Assembly (NCBI GenBank): GCA_964650485.1
Contig: CAZYTX010000012.1
Span: forward strand, 12,381 to 76,380
DNA: 64,000 bases
Reading direction: 5' to 3'
DNA from: CAZYTX01 sp964650485
GTDB taxonomy: Bacteria > RBG-13-61-14 > DATKZS01
Part shown: positions 24,581-31,602 of the stretch, piece after piece
How the letters are laid out: each line of letters begins with the position of its first letter
How positions within the stretch are numbered: the first letter of the stretch is position 1
Notes under the pieces: model-generated
What the model saw: only the letters and a program-made list of their open reading frames with translations
Databases searched by the model: none
Told to the model about the DNA's origin: nothing
Program-made: the position numbers and the translations under genes

Positions 24581-26164
24581 ATGAACCTTCAGAGACCAAA
24601 CGCCAGCGAGTCCTTGCAGACCAACAACCGGGCCAGGAGCATAGCCCCCCAGTCCGGCATATGCAGCAGGTGCGTGGACGGCTGCAAGGGCAACTGCGAC
24701 CTTTTCAACGCCACCTTCCGGGGCCGCGAGCTGCTCTACCCCGGCCCCTTCGGCGAGGTCACCGCGGGCGCTGACAAGGACTACCCGGTTGACTACTCCC
24801 ATCTCAACATCATGGGCTACGCCTTCGGTGCCCAGGGCATCCAGGCTGACCCTGACCACGCAACCTTCCCCGCGGTGGACACCGAGACCGAGTACGGGGC
24901 CAAGGAAAAGGTGAAGATGAAGGCCCCCATGTTCACCGGCGCCCTGGGCAGCACCGAGATCGCGCGCGCCAACTGGGAGCACTTCGCAATCGGCGCGGCC
25001 ATAGCCGGCATCAGCCTGGTATGCGGCGAGAACGTGTGCGGCATAGACCCCGAGCTCGAGCTGGACAACAACGGCAAGGTAAAGAAGGCCCCGGACATGG
25101 ACCGCAGGGTGGAGCTGTACAACCGCTACCACCAGGGCTATGGCAACATGATGGTCCAGCTCAACGTGGAGGACACCAAGTTCGGGGTGGCAGAGTACGT
25201 GATTGACAAGCTCGGTATCGAGACCATCGAGCTCAAGTGGGGACAGGGCGCCAAGTGCATCGGAGGCGAGATCAAGGTCAACTCCCTGGAACGCGCGCAG
25301 CAGCTCAAACAACGCGGCTACATAGTGACCCCAGACCCCGAGGACGAGGGCAACATCGCGGCCTTCAAGTCCGGGGCCCTAAAGCAGTTCGAGCGACACT
25401 CCAGGCTGGGATTCGTGGACGAGGACGCCTTTGCAAAAGAGGTCGAGAGACTGAGAGAGCTCGGGGCAAAGCGCGTCACCTTGAAGACCGGGGCCTACCC
25501 CATGCGCGAGCTGGCCATGGCCATAAAGTGGGCCTCGGACAACAACCTTGACCTGCTCACCATTGACGGCGCACCAGGAGGCACCGGCATGAGCCCGTGG
25601 AGGATGATGAACGAATGGGGAATACCTGCGATATACCTCCACGCCATGACCTACGACCTGGCAAAGAGGCTCGACCAGAAAGGCAAGTTCGTGCCCGACC
25701 TCGCATTCGCAGGGGGGTTCTCCGCGGAGGATCACGTGTTCAAGGCCATCGCACTCGGGGCCCCATACACCAAGGCCGTGTGCATGGGGCGCGCGCTCAT
25801 GATACCCGGCATGGTGGGAAAGAACATACAGAACTGGCTCTCCGGCAACGACGGCGGGCTCCCCAAGACCGTGTCCAGGTACGGCGCCACCAAGGAGGAA
25901 ATCTTCGTGAACTACGAGAACCTCCGGCTCATCTTCGGCAAAGAGGTTGACGAGTTCCCGCTCGGCGCCATCGGCATATACTCCGCGGTGGACAAGATAA
26001 AGGTGGGGCTCCAGCAGCTCATGGCAGGCGCCAGGAAGTGGAAGGTCCCCTATATCACCCGCGAGGACCTCTGCTCACTGACCGAGGAGTGCGCCAAGGT
26101 GACCGGGATACCATACGTGATGGACGCGTACAAGGATGAAGCACTCGAGATCATAGAAGCCTGA
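24581..26164 (+). CDS. FMN-dependent glutamate synthase, archaeal-type large domain
   Basis: A 527-aa protein matching the FMN/3Fe-4S synthase domain of glutamate synthase without the amidotransferase part. This stand-alone form is known in archaea and some anaerobic bacteria, where it makes glutamate from 2-oxoglutarate and ammonia or glutamine with separate partner subunits. N-terminal Cys cluster CSRCVDGCKGNC (about residues 28-39) may bind an Fe-S centre. The TIM-barrel motifs are IELKWGQGAKCIGGEIK, LLTIDGAPGGTGMSPW and DLAFAGGFSAEDHVFKAIAL (FMN phosphate site). A strong AAGGAGGAA precedes the ATG. Promoter and operator features upstream tie it to the NrpR-like regulator. Companion subunits are not in this window. 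Confidence 0.88.
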   Translation: MNLQRPNASESLQTNNRARSIAPQSGICSRCVDGCKGNCDLFNATFRGRELLYPGPFGEVTAGADKDYPVDYSHLNIMGYAFGAQGIQADPDHATFPAVDTETEYGAKEKVKMKAPMFTGALGSTEIARANWEHFAIGAAIAGISLVCGENVCGIDPELELDNNGKVKKAPDMDRRVELYNRYHQGYGNMMVQLNVEDTKFGVAEYVIDKLGIETIELKWGQGAKCIGGEIKVNSLERAQQLKQRGYIVTPDPEDEGNIAAFKSGALKQFERHSRLGFVDEDAFAKEVERLRELGAKRVTLKTGAYPMRELAMAIKWASDNNLDLLTIDGAPGGTGMSPWRMMNEWGIPAIYLHAMTYDLAKRLDQKGKFVPDLAFAGGFSAEDHVFKAIALGAPYTKAVCMGRALMIPGMVGKNIQNWLSGNDGGLPKTVSRYGATKEEIFVNYENLRLIFGKEVDEFPLGAIGIYSAVDKIKVGLQQLMAGARKWKVPYITREDLCSLTEECAKVTGIPYVMDAYKDEALEIIEA

Positions 26165-26206
26165 GCTCCAGGCGACCCTGGCCTGGGATAAGAGCCCCCG
26201 CGAAAG

Positions 26207-26250
26207 AGGCCCGGACAAACGCCGGCCCGAACCGGCGCCCCGGGCCTTTA
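26207..26250 (+). terminator. terminator hairpin after glutamate synthase
   Basis: AGGCCCGG (26207-26214) pairs with CCGGGCCT (26240-26247), enclosing a second inverted repeat CGCCGG...CCGGCG, followed by TTTATAAT. It lies between convergent genes, 43 bases after the synthase stop. Confidence 0.7.
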
Positions 26251-26271
26251 TAATACTTAAGTGAAAGGCGA

Positions 26272-27009
26272 CTACAGCCCCTGGATGTACACCCTCTCCA
26301 TGACCTGGTCCTTTTCCGGCTTGTCCCTGGCGCCGGTCTTGGCCTTGCCGATCTCGCGCACCACGTCCATGCCCTCGATCACCTGGCCGAACACGGTGTA
26401 GCGGCCGTCCAGCATGGGCTGGGGAGCGAGGCAGATGTAGAACTGGCTGCCAGCGGAGTCCGGGGCCGAGCCCCGGGCCATGGCCACCGTGCCGGCCTTG
26501 TGGTGACGGTCATTGAACTCGGCGTCAATGGTGTAGCCCGGGCCGCCGGTGCCGTTGCCGCGGGGGTCGCCCCCCTGGACCACGAAACCGTCAACCACCC
26601 GGTGGAAGATGAGACCGTCGTAGAAGCGGCTCTGGGCCAGCTTTATGAAGTTACGGCAGTGCCCGGGCGCGTCGTGGGGGAAGAGCTCGAACTTGATGGT
26701 CCCCTTGTCGGTCTCGATCACCGCGGTCAGCTCCTCCATGTCCTTCTCGGTCATGGACTTGGTCTTTTGATCCCATATCTTCATCAGCTCCTCCTCGGCC
26801 TCTTTTGCGTGGGGCCCCCGGGGGTATGCGGAAAGGTATGCATCAAAGGTCTCCGCGTCCATGTTCCTCTCCGCCCTGCTCCAGAGCTCGGACTGGGAAA
26901 GACCTTTGAGCTCATCACCCGGGCCCGCGTCCTTCCCCTTCTTCTCGCAATCCGAGGCCGACATAAAAAGCGCGAGAACAACCGCCGCGAAAATCACAGA
27001 CTTTCTCAT
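26272..27009 (-). CDS. exported cyclophilin-type peptidyl-prolyl isomerase (copy C)
   Basis: A 245-aa periplasmic prolyl isomerase. The N-terminal segment VIFAAVVLALFMSAS is a signal peptide; the Cys after ASD does not make a standard lipobox. Residues of about 35-80 are helical with a TPR-like AETFDAYLSAYPRGPHAKEA. The cyclophilin domain from residue 93 keeps the active-site residues: FHRVVDGFVVQGGDPRG (catalytic Arg and Gln), SAGSQFYICL and LDGRYTVFGQV. It is downstream of, and paralogous to, the gene at 27861-28688. Between the two lie a 3' remnant of a third copy and a RAYT element. Ribosome site GGGAGG is present. Confidence 0.9.
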   Translation of the reverse strand: MRKSVIFAAVVLALFMSASDCEKKGKDAGPGDELKGLSQSELWSRAERNMDAETFDAYLSAYPRGPHAKEAEEELMKIWDQKTKSMTEKDMEELTAVIETDKGTIKFELFPHDAPGHCRNFIKLAQSRFYDGLIFHRVVDGFVVQGGDPRGNGTGGPGYTIDAEFNDRHHKAGTVAMARGSAPDSAGSQFYICLAPQPMLDGRYTVFGQVIEGMDVVREIGKAKTGARDKPEKDQVMERVYIQGL

Positions 27010-27031
27010 ACAACTCCTCCCTTTGCTTTTA

Positions 27032-27073
27032 TCATGGCTTCATGATCACTTCCACGTCCCTTATGTAAATGAC
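27032..27073 (-). pseudogene. 3' tail of a third cyclophilin copy (copy B remnant)
   Basis: On the minus strand this stretch reads VIYIRDVEVIMKP followed by TGA, nearly the same as the end of copy A (PIYIRDVKVLLKP, stop) and unlike copy C (ERVYIQGL). The following AAAAGCAAAGGGAGGAGTT is shared downstream of both copies. Sequence upstream of the tail is replaced by the REP-like end of the RAYT element. It is therefore the residue of a further tandem copy, or of a recombination event, not a functional gene. Confidence 0.7.
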
Positions 27074-27122
27074 GGGTGGCCCGCACGGATTCTGATCCGT
27101 GTGGGTCCCGAAGGGACAGGTG
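27073..27122 (+). repeat. REP-like double hairpin, left end of RAYT element
   Basis: Contains the stems ACGGAT/ATCCGT and GTCCC/GGGAC with loop GAA. The GTGGGTCCCGAAGGGACAGG segment occurs again, inverted, at the right end (27784-27838). Confidence 0.75.
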
Positions 27123-27209
27123 CTGATGCACGATGTTTCCAAGGGAAGCATTCATTTTTCCAACGTCGGCATTAATGTTTCAAATTCTGCATTCCATGCT
27201 AACAGCAGC

Positions 27210-27752
27210 TCACAAGCCCGGCCTTCTTATATCCACCCCCACGCTCCCCTTCATATAATACCATCGAGCGCTCGACCAGCGCCAGTCAGTAATGGAACCA
27301 CAAAGACCCGCCTTCACAGGGTTGTAATGCATGTAGTCCAGCTTCTCCCTCACCTTGTCGTGGCCCTTGATATTAAAATCGTAATACCTGCGCTGCCAGA
27401 AGCAAACAACCTCGCGGCCACTGCGAACGGTCCGCAACCGGTCAACGAACCCTGGACCGGCGGTCTCATAATGACGGCGGAGCCAATGAGCGCTGGTCCC
27501 TTTCCAGATGCGCATCACCTTCGGGAGCGCGCTGTCGTCAACGAACCAAAGCAAGGCGTGGACGTGGTCAGGCATTATCACGAAACCTGAAACATTTACC
27601 ATTCCCTTGCGCGAGATCGCGTCAAGCTGCGAGATGACGATCTGGCGAGCGACTGCCGTGCCTAAAATTCTCCGGTTCCCGTACGTGCTGAAGGTCACGA
27701 AATGGCTGTTCCCGGCCCTCGTGTATACCTTCCGTTTGGTCGCCTTTGACAT
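27210..27752 (-). CDS. REP-associated tyrosine transposase (Y1_Tnp / RAYT)
   Basis: A 180-aa single-strand DNA transposase-like protein of the IS200/IS605-related Y1 family. The HUH metal-binding motif is visible in VIMPDHVHALLWF (about residue 60), preceded by HFVTFSTYGNRRIL, and the C-terminal YMHYNPVKAGLC segment is the conserved Tyr-containing helix of RAYTs. Length is normal and the frame intact, so it may be active. No strong ribosome site precedes the ATG. The gene lies between two inverted REP-like units, its probable recognition sites. The family is thought to mobilise or maintain REP sequences in its host; activity here is unproven. Confidence 0.92.
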   Translation of the reverse strand: MSKATKRKVYTRAGNSHFVTFSTYGNRRILGTAVARQIVISQLDAISRKGMVNVSGFVIMPDHVHALLWFVDDSALPKVMRIWKGTSAHWLRRHYETAGPGFVDRLRTVRSGREVVCFWQRRYYDFNIKGHDKVREKLDYMHYNPVKAGLCGSITDWRWSSARWYYMKGSVGVDIRRPGL

Positions 27753-27783
27753 GATATTATCGAGTCAATAATAGTCTGGTACG

Positions 27784-27838
27784 GCACCTGTCCCTTCGGG
27801 ACCCACACGATTTCTTCGAAATCGTATGGGCCACCCGG
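27784..27838 (-). repeat. REP-like double hairpin, right end of RAYT element
   Basis: Inverted counterpart of 27073-27122. It has GTCCC-TTC-GGGAC and an ACGATTT/AAATCGT stem with TCTTCG between, and ends in GGGCCACCCGG immediately before the shared AACTCCTCCCTTTGCTTTT sequence that follows cyclophilin copy A. Confidence 0.75.
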
Positions 27839-27860
27839 ATAACTCCTCCCTTTGCTTTTG

Positions 27861-28688
27861 TCATGGCTTCAGCAGCACCTTAACGTCCCTTATGTATATG
27901 GGCTGCACCGGCACGGGCCCGTCCCGGCTTCTTTTCCCCCTGGTCTCCACCTTGGAAATCTCATCCAGCACCTCCATGCCCTCGACCACCTCTCCGAACA
28001 CCGTGTACTTGCCGTCCAGGTCCGGCATGTCCTTTATGCACACGAAGAACTGGCTGCCCGCGGTGTCCGGCTCCTCCGGGTAATGGAACATGGACACCGT
28101 TCCCCTTTTGTGCTTCTTGTCGCTCATCTCCGCGGGTATCATGTAGCCCGGCCCGCCCAGGCCGTCCCCCCGGGGGTCGCCCATCTGCACCAGGTTATCG
28201 TACACCCAGTGTATTTTCAGGTCCTTGTAAAAATCAATCAGGGCGAGGTATATGATGTTGCGGCAGTGGCGGGGCGCCGCCTTTGGAAAGAGCTTGAAGG
28301 TGAAGCTCCCCATCGAGGTGATGACCTTAATCCTCGCCTTCTTCATCTCATCCGCTTCAAGGGCATCGGTCTTCTGCTCGGCCAGGTGCTTGAGCCGCAT
28401 CCTCGCGTTCTTGGCAAAGTCGCTGTCCGGGAATTCAGTGATGTATCGGGTGTAGGCCTCGATGGTGTCGTCCCGCCGGACACTCCTGAACTCCAGGCCC
28501 TGGATGTACTTCCACGCCCTCCCCGAATGACGGCCGCGGGGATACTCGGAAAGGTAGCGCTCGTAGGCCTCCGCGGTGTTCTCCTTCCGGGCCTCGCGCC
28601 AGGCCAGGCGCTCGCATCCGGAAAGGAATAGAAGCAGGGCCGAGCAGAGCAGTATGAACCTTGAGGCGCGAACTCTCATCATGGACAT
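27861..28688 (-). CDS. lipoprotein cyclophilin-like protein, catalytic Arg replaced (copy A)
   Basis: A 275-aa envelope protein with signal peptide and lipobox FLSGC, so probably a lipoprotein attached at Cys of about residue 25. Residues 30-105 have two TPR-like repeats (AEAYERYLSEYPRGRHSGRA and IEAYTRYITEFPDSDFAKNA). The cyclophilin domain follows, but the usual FHR is IHWVYD and QGGD is QMGD, so the catalytic Arg is lost; GSQFFVCI and LDGKYTVFGEV remain. It may be a non-catalytic binder or a weak isomerase. ATG at 28688 or the third codon later (28679) could start it. It is the upstream copy of the tandem cluster disrupted by the RAYT element. Confidence 0.85.
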   Translation of the reverse strand: MSMMRVRASRFILLCSALLLFLSGCERLAWREARKENTAEAYERYLSEYPRGRHSGRAWKYIQGLEFRSVRRDDTIEAYTRYITEFPDSDFAKNARMRLKHLAEQKTDALEADEMKKARIKVITSMGSFTFKLFPKAAPRHCRNIIYLALIDFYKDLKIHWVYDNLVQMGDPRGDGLGGPGYMIPAEMSDKKHKRGTVSMFHYPEEPDTAGSQFFVCIKDMPDLDGKYTVFGEVVEGMEVLDEISKVETRGKRSRDGPVPVQPIYIRDVKVLLKP

Positions 28689-28741
28689 TTAGCTCCTGGC
28701 GGGGGAGAGCTTCATGTGGGAGCGAGCTTCGGCTCGCGATT

Positions 28742-28793
28742 ATCGAGACCGGAAGGTCTCTCCCACAAATCGAGACCGGAAGGACTCTCCCAC
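28742..28793. repeat. two tandem 25-base REP-like repeats
   Basis: ATCGAGACCGGAAGGTCTCT-CCCAC occurs at 28742-28766 and again with one change at 28769-28793. Just before them GTGGGAGCGAGCTTCGGCTC-GCGAT (28717-28742) forms a hairpin (CGAGC-TTCG-GCTCG). The group sits between cyclophilin copy A and the divergent REC-GGDEF gene. Confidence 0.65.
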
Positions 28794-28805
28794 GGTTTTT
28801 TTCAC

Positions 28806-28835
28806 TTGACCTTTTGGTCTCGGGAGTAATATATT
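28806..28835 (+). promoter_or_regulatory. candidate promoter of the REC-GGDEF gene
   Basis: TTGACC (28806-28811) and TATATT (28830-28835) with an 18-base spacer lie 44 bases before the ATG at 28879. TAATAT three bases earlier is an alternative -10. Confidence 0.5.
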
Positions 28836-28878
28836 AACATAACTCTCGGAAATTACATTCCCCGGGAAAAGGACGCGC

Positions 28879-29796
28879 ATGAAAAACTCCGTGCTCATAA
28901 TTGACGACGACGACCGTGTGCGCAAGGAGGTCCGCCACTGGCTTGACAACGCCAGGATGTTCGACATCTTCTACGAGGCCGCGGACGGTGTGGAGGCCTT
29001 CAAGGTCATGCTCAACAAGCCGGTTGACCTGGTCCTCTGCGACGTGGTCATGCCGGGCATAGACGGTTTCAAGTTCCTCAGCATGAAGCGGGCCCGGCCC
29101 GAGTTCGACGGCATACCGGTGCTCATGCTCACCGGCGAGGACGACGTCAAGCTGAAGATCAAGGCCCTGGAGCATGGCGCATCCGACTACATCACAAAGC
29201 CCTTCAACCCGGGCGAGCTGGTGGCCAGGGTCAGGGTGCACCACAAGATCAAGTCGCTGCAGGAAGAGCTGCGCGAGACCAACCGCCGCCTGGAGGAGCT
29301 CTCAAACACCGACGGGCTCACAAAGCTCTACAACCGGCGCTACTTCATGGAGCTGCTCGAGCTCGAGTTCCAGAGGGCCCAGCGCTACGAGGCCAGGCTG
29401 GCGTTCGTGATGATTGACATAGACACGTTCAAGAGCTTCAACGACAACTACGGCCACCTCCTGGGCGACCGCATCCTCTACGAGGTGGCACAGATACTGC
29501 GCGAGAACCTGAGGATTCACGACATGGTGGGAAGGTACGGGGGCGAGGAGTTCGCCCTGCTCATGCCTGAGACCGGGATGCAGGGGGCACTGGTGGTGGC
29601 CGAAAGGTACAGGAAGCGCATCGAGGAGTTCGTGCTCATCGAGGACGAGAAGGAGCTCAAGATCACCATAAGCCTGGGAGTGGCAGCCTACCCGCATCCG
29701 GATATAAACAACGTGGACGACATCATAAGGTACGCGGACAACGCACTCTACCAGGCAAAGAAGAACGGCCGCAACCGGGTCGAGGTCGCGGAGTAG
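28879..29796 (+). CDS. response regulator with GGDEF diguanylate cyclase output
   Basis: A 305-aa protein making the second messenger c-di-GMP under phosphorelay control. Receiver domain: residues 4-120, with acidic pocket IIDDDDR, phospho-acceptor Asp in LVLCDVVMPG and conserved Lys in DYITKPFNPGE. A coiled linker (LQEELRETNRRLEELSN) leads to the GGDEF domain (about 140-300): TDGLTKLYNRRYF, active-site GGEEF in VGRYGGEEFALLMP and, five residues before it, RIHD, which fits the RxxD product-inhibition site. All catalytic residues appear present. No kinase is adjacent. Single gene, followed by dapA after a 42-base gap. Confidence 0.93.
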   Translation: MKNSVLIIDDDDRVRKEVRHWLDNARMFDIFYEAADGVEAFKVMLNKPVDLVLCDVVMPGIDGFKFLSMKRARPEFDGIPVLMLTGEDDVKLKIKALEHGASDYITKPFNPGELVARVRVHHKIKSLQEELRETNRRLEELSNTDGLTKLYNRRYFMELLELEFQRAQRYEARLAFVMIDIDTFKSFNDNYGHLLGDRILYEVAQILRENLRIHDMVGRYGGEEFALLMPETGMQGALVVAERYRKRIEEFVLIEDEKELKITISLGVAAYPHPDINNVDDIIRYADNALYQAKKNGRNRVEVAE

Positions 29797-29838
29797 GCAC
29801 ACCCGGGTCGCCTCGGCCAGTATCAGGAGGAGAGTAAA

Positions 29839-30711
29839 ATGTTTTCCGGAGCAATGACCGCGCTGGTCACACCCATGAAAGACGGCAAGGTTGACGAAGG
29901 GGCCCTGCGCGACCTGGTGGACTGGCAGATCGGGCAGGGCATACACGGGCTGGTGCCCTGCGGCACCACCGGCGAGTCGGCCACCCTGGACTACGAGGAG
30001 CACGACCGGGTCACAAAGGTAGTGATCGAGCAGGCGGACAAGCGCGTGCCCGTAATCGCCGGCACCGGCAGCAACTCCACCTGGGAGGCTATAAAGCTCA
30101 CCAGGCACGCGGCCGAGGCCGGCGCTGACGCGGCCCTGCTCATCACCCCCTACTACAACAAGCCCACCCAGGAGGGGCTGTTCCAGCACTACCAGGCCGT
30201 GGCAAAAGAGGTGGACATCCCGCTGTTCCCCTACAACGTGCCCGGCCGCACCGGGGTGGACCTCGCCCCGGCCACCATGGGCCGGCTGGTGAAGATCGAG
30301 AACATCGTGGGCATAAAGGACGCCTCCAATAACATCAAGCAGACCCTGGACACCCTGGACGCCTGCAACGGCGATGTGGCGGTGCTCTCGGGCGAGGACT
30401 TCGCCACCCTGGCTATACTCTCGGTGGGCGGCCGGGGGGCCATATCCGTGTCCGCGAACCTGGTTCCCTCCATGCAGGCGAAGCTCTATACGCTCTGGGA
30501 TAAAAACCAGGGCAAGGAGGCCGGGAAGCTCCAGTGCCGGCTGCACGAGCTCAACCGCTGCATGTTCCTGGAGACCAACCCCATACCCGTAAAGTGGGGT
30601 GCGCACCTCATGGGAAAGTGCAGCCAGGAGATCAGGCTGCCGCTGACACCGCTCGACCAGAAGCACCGGCCCCGTCTCGAGAAGGCCATGAAGGACCTGG
30701 AGCTCCTGTGA
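29839..30711 (+). CDS. dapA: 4-hydroxy-tetrahydrodipicolinate synthase
   Basis: Condenses pyruvate with aspartate semialdehyde in lysine and diaminopimelate synthesis. It is 290 aa, full length. Motifs: GAMTALVTPMKDGKVD, PCGTTGESATLDYEEH, ADAALLITPYYNKPTQEG (catalytic Tyr region), YNVPGRTGVDL and GIKDASNNI with the Schiff-base Lys. AGGAGGAGA precedes the ATG. Its TGA overlaps the dapB ATG by 1 base, so the two steps of the pathway are translationally coupled. Confidence 0.97.
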   Translation: MFSGAMTALVTPMKDGKVDEGALRDLVDWQIGQGIHGLVPCGTTGESATLDYEEHDRVTKVVIEQADKRVPVIAGTGSNSTWEAIKLTRHAAEAGADAALLITPYYNKPTQEGLFQHYQAVAKEVDIPLFPYNVPGRTGVDLAPATMGRLVKIENIVGIKDASNNIKQTLDTLDACNGDVAVLSGEDFATLAILSVGGRGAISVSANLVPSMQAKLYTLWDKNQGKEAGKLQCRLHELNRCMFLETNPIPVKWGAHLMGKCSQEIRLPLTPLDQKHRPRLEKAMKDLELL

Positions 30712-31523
30712 TGGCATCCCCCTTAAAGGTCGCTGTGGCAGGGGCCGCGGGAAGGATGGGAAAGCGGCTGGTGGCCGCGGTGGCAGAGGACCCCCGCGCA
30801 GAGCTGTGCGCAGCGATAGAGGCCCCGGGCCACCCCGACATCTCAAAGGACGCGGGAGCGAATGCCGGCATAGGCGAGCTGGGCGTGCAAGTAACGCCGG
30901 ACTTCGAAAAGGCGCTCGAAGGCGCGGGAGCAGTGATTGACTTCACCTCCCCGCAAGCCTCCATGTCCCACCTTCAGACGTGCGCGCAAAAGAACGTGCC
31001 CGCGGTCATCGGCACCACCGGGCTGTCCAGCGAGCAGAAGGAGAGGGCGGAGGAGCTCGCACAGAATGTCCCCTGCGTGCTGGCGCCAAACATGGGGACC
31101 GGCGTGAACCTCTTATTCCACTTGGTGGAGCGGGCCGCGGGCATCCTGGGTCCGGGCTTCGACATCGAGGTGGTCGAGTCCCACCACCGCATGAAAAAGG
31201 ATGCGCCCTCGGGCACGGCACTGCGACTCGCCGAGCTCGCGGCAAAGGCCAGGGGATGGACCCTGGAGGAGGCCGGAAGGTTTAGCCGGCACGGGGCCAC
31301 AGGCGAGCGGCCGGACAAGGAGATCGGGGTGCAGACCGTAAGGGCCGGAGACATCGTGGGCGAACACACCGTAATCTTTGCCGGGCCGGGCGAGAGGATA
31401 GAGATCACGCACCGGGCCGGCTCCAGGGACATCTTCGCAAAGGGCGCGGTCAGGGCCGCGTTGTGGGTGGTTGACAAGCGGCCCGGGCTCTACGACATGC
31501 AGGACGTGCTCGGGCTCCGCTGA
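30711..31523 (+). CDS. dapB: 4-hydroxy-tetrahydrodipicolinate reductase
   Basis: NAD(P)H-dependent reductase, next step after DapA, 270 aa. The ATG overlapping the dapA stop gives the N-terminal dinucleotide-binding loop VAVAGAAGRMGKRLV. Other motifs: VIDFTSPQASMSHL, VIGTTGLSSEQ, LAPNMGTGVNLLF and the family signature ESHHRMKKDAPSGTAL, with the catalytic His and Lys. An in-frame upstream extension exists inside dapA but lacks any domain. It ends the short dapAB operon; a palindromic repeat follows before the convergent permease gene. Confidence 0.97.
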   Translation: MASPLKVAVAGAAGRMGKRLVAAVAEDPRAELCAAIEAPGHPDISKDAGANAGIGELGVQVTPDFEKALEGAGAVIDFTSPQASMSHLQTCAQKNVPAVIGTTGLSSEQKERAEELAQNVPCVLAPNMGTGVNLLFHLVERAAGILGPGFDIEVVESHHRMKKDAPSGTALRLAELAAKARGWTLEEAGRFSRHGATGERPDKEIGVQTVRAGDIVGEHTVIFAGPGERIEITHRAGSRDIFAKGAVRAALWVVDKRPGLYDMQDVLGLR

Positions 31524-31533
31524 GGTGCTCTTG

Positions 31534-31581
31534 ACCACCAAGCTGACACAAAGTGTATTTTAGTCTTCGTGCTTTGGCGGT
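31534..31581. repeat. imperfect palindrome of the CACAAAG/CTTCGTG type
   Basis: ACCACCAAGCTGACACAAAG (31534-31553) is roughly inverted in CTTCGTGCTTTGGCGGTG (about 31564-31581). It fills the gap between convergent dapB and the permease gene and may double as a terminator. Confidence 0.5.
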
Positions 31582-31602
31582 GTCCTGCCCGCCAAGAACC
31601 TC

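Larger units (their letters stand above)
27073..27838. mobile_element. RAYT element bounded by inverted REP-like repeats
   Basis: The left unit (about 27073-27122) and right unit (about 27784-27838) are inverted copies. Each runs GGGTGGCC, an AT-rich hairpin (ACGGAT...ATCCGT on the left, ACGATTT...AAATCGT on the right), then GTGGGTCCCGAAGGGACAGGTGC, whose GTCCC-GAA-GGGAC forms a second hairpin. They enclose one REP-associated tyrosine transposase gene. RAYTs act on such hairpin REP sequences, so the arrangement fits an element whose own ends are its substrates. It sits inside the cyclophilin cluster. Confidence 0.75.

Noticed and set aside
28742..28793. CRISPR-like direct repeats
   Set aside because: Only two copies with a 2-base gap, no spacers and no cas genes.
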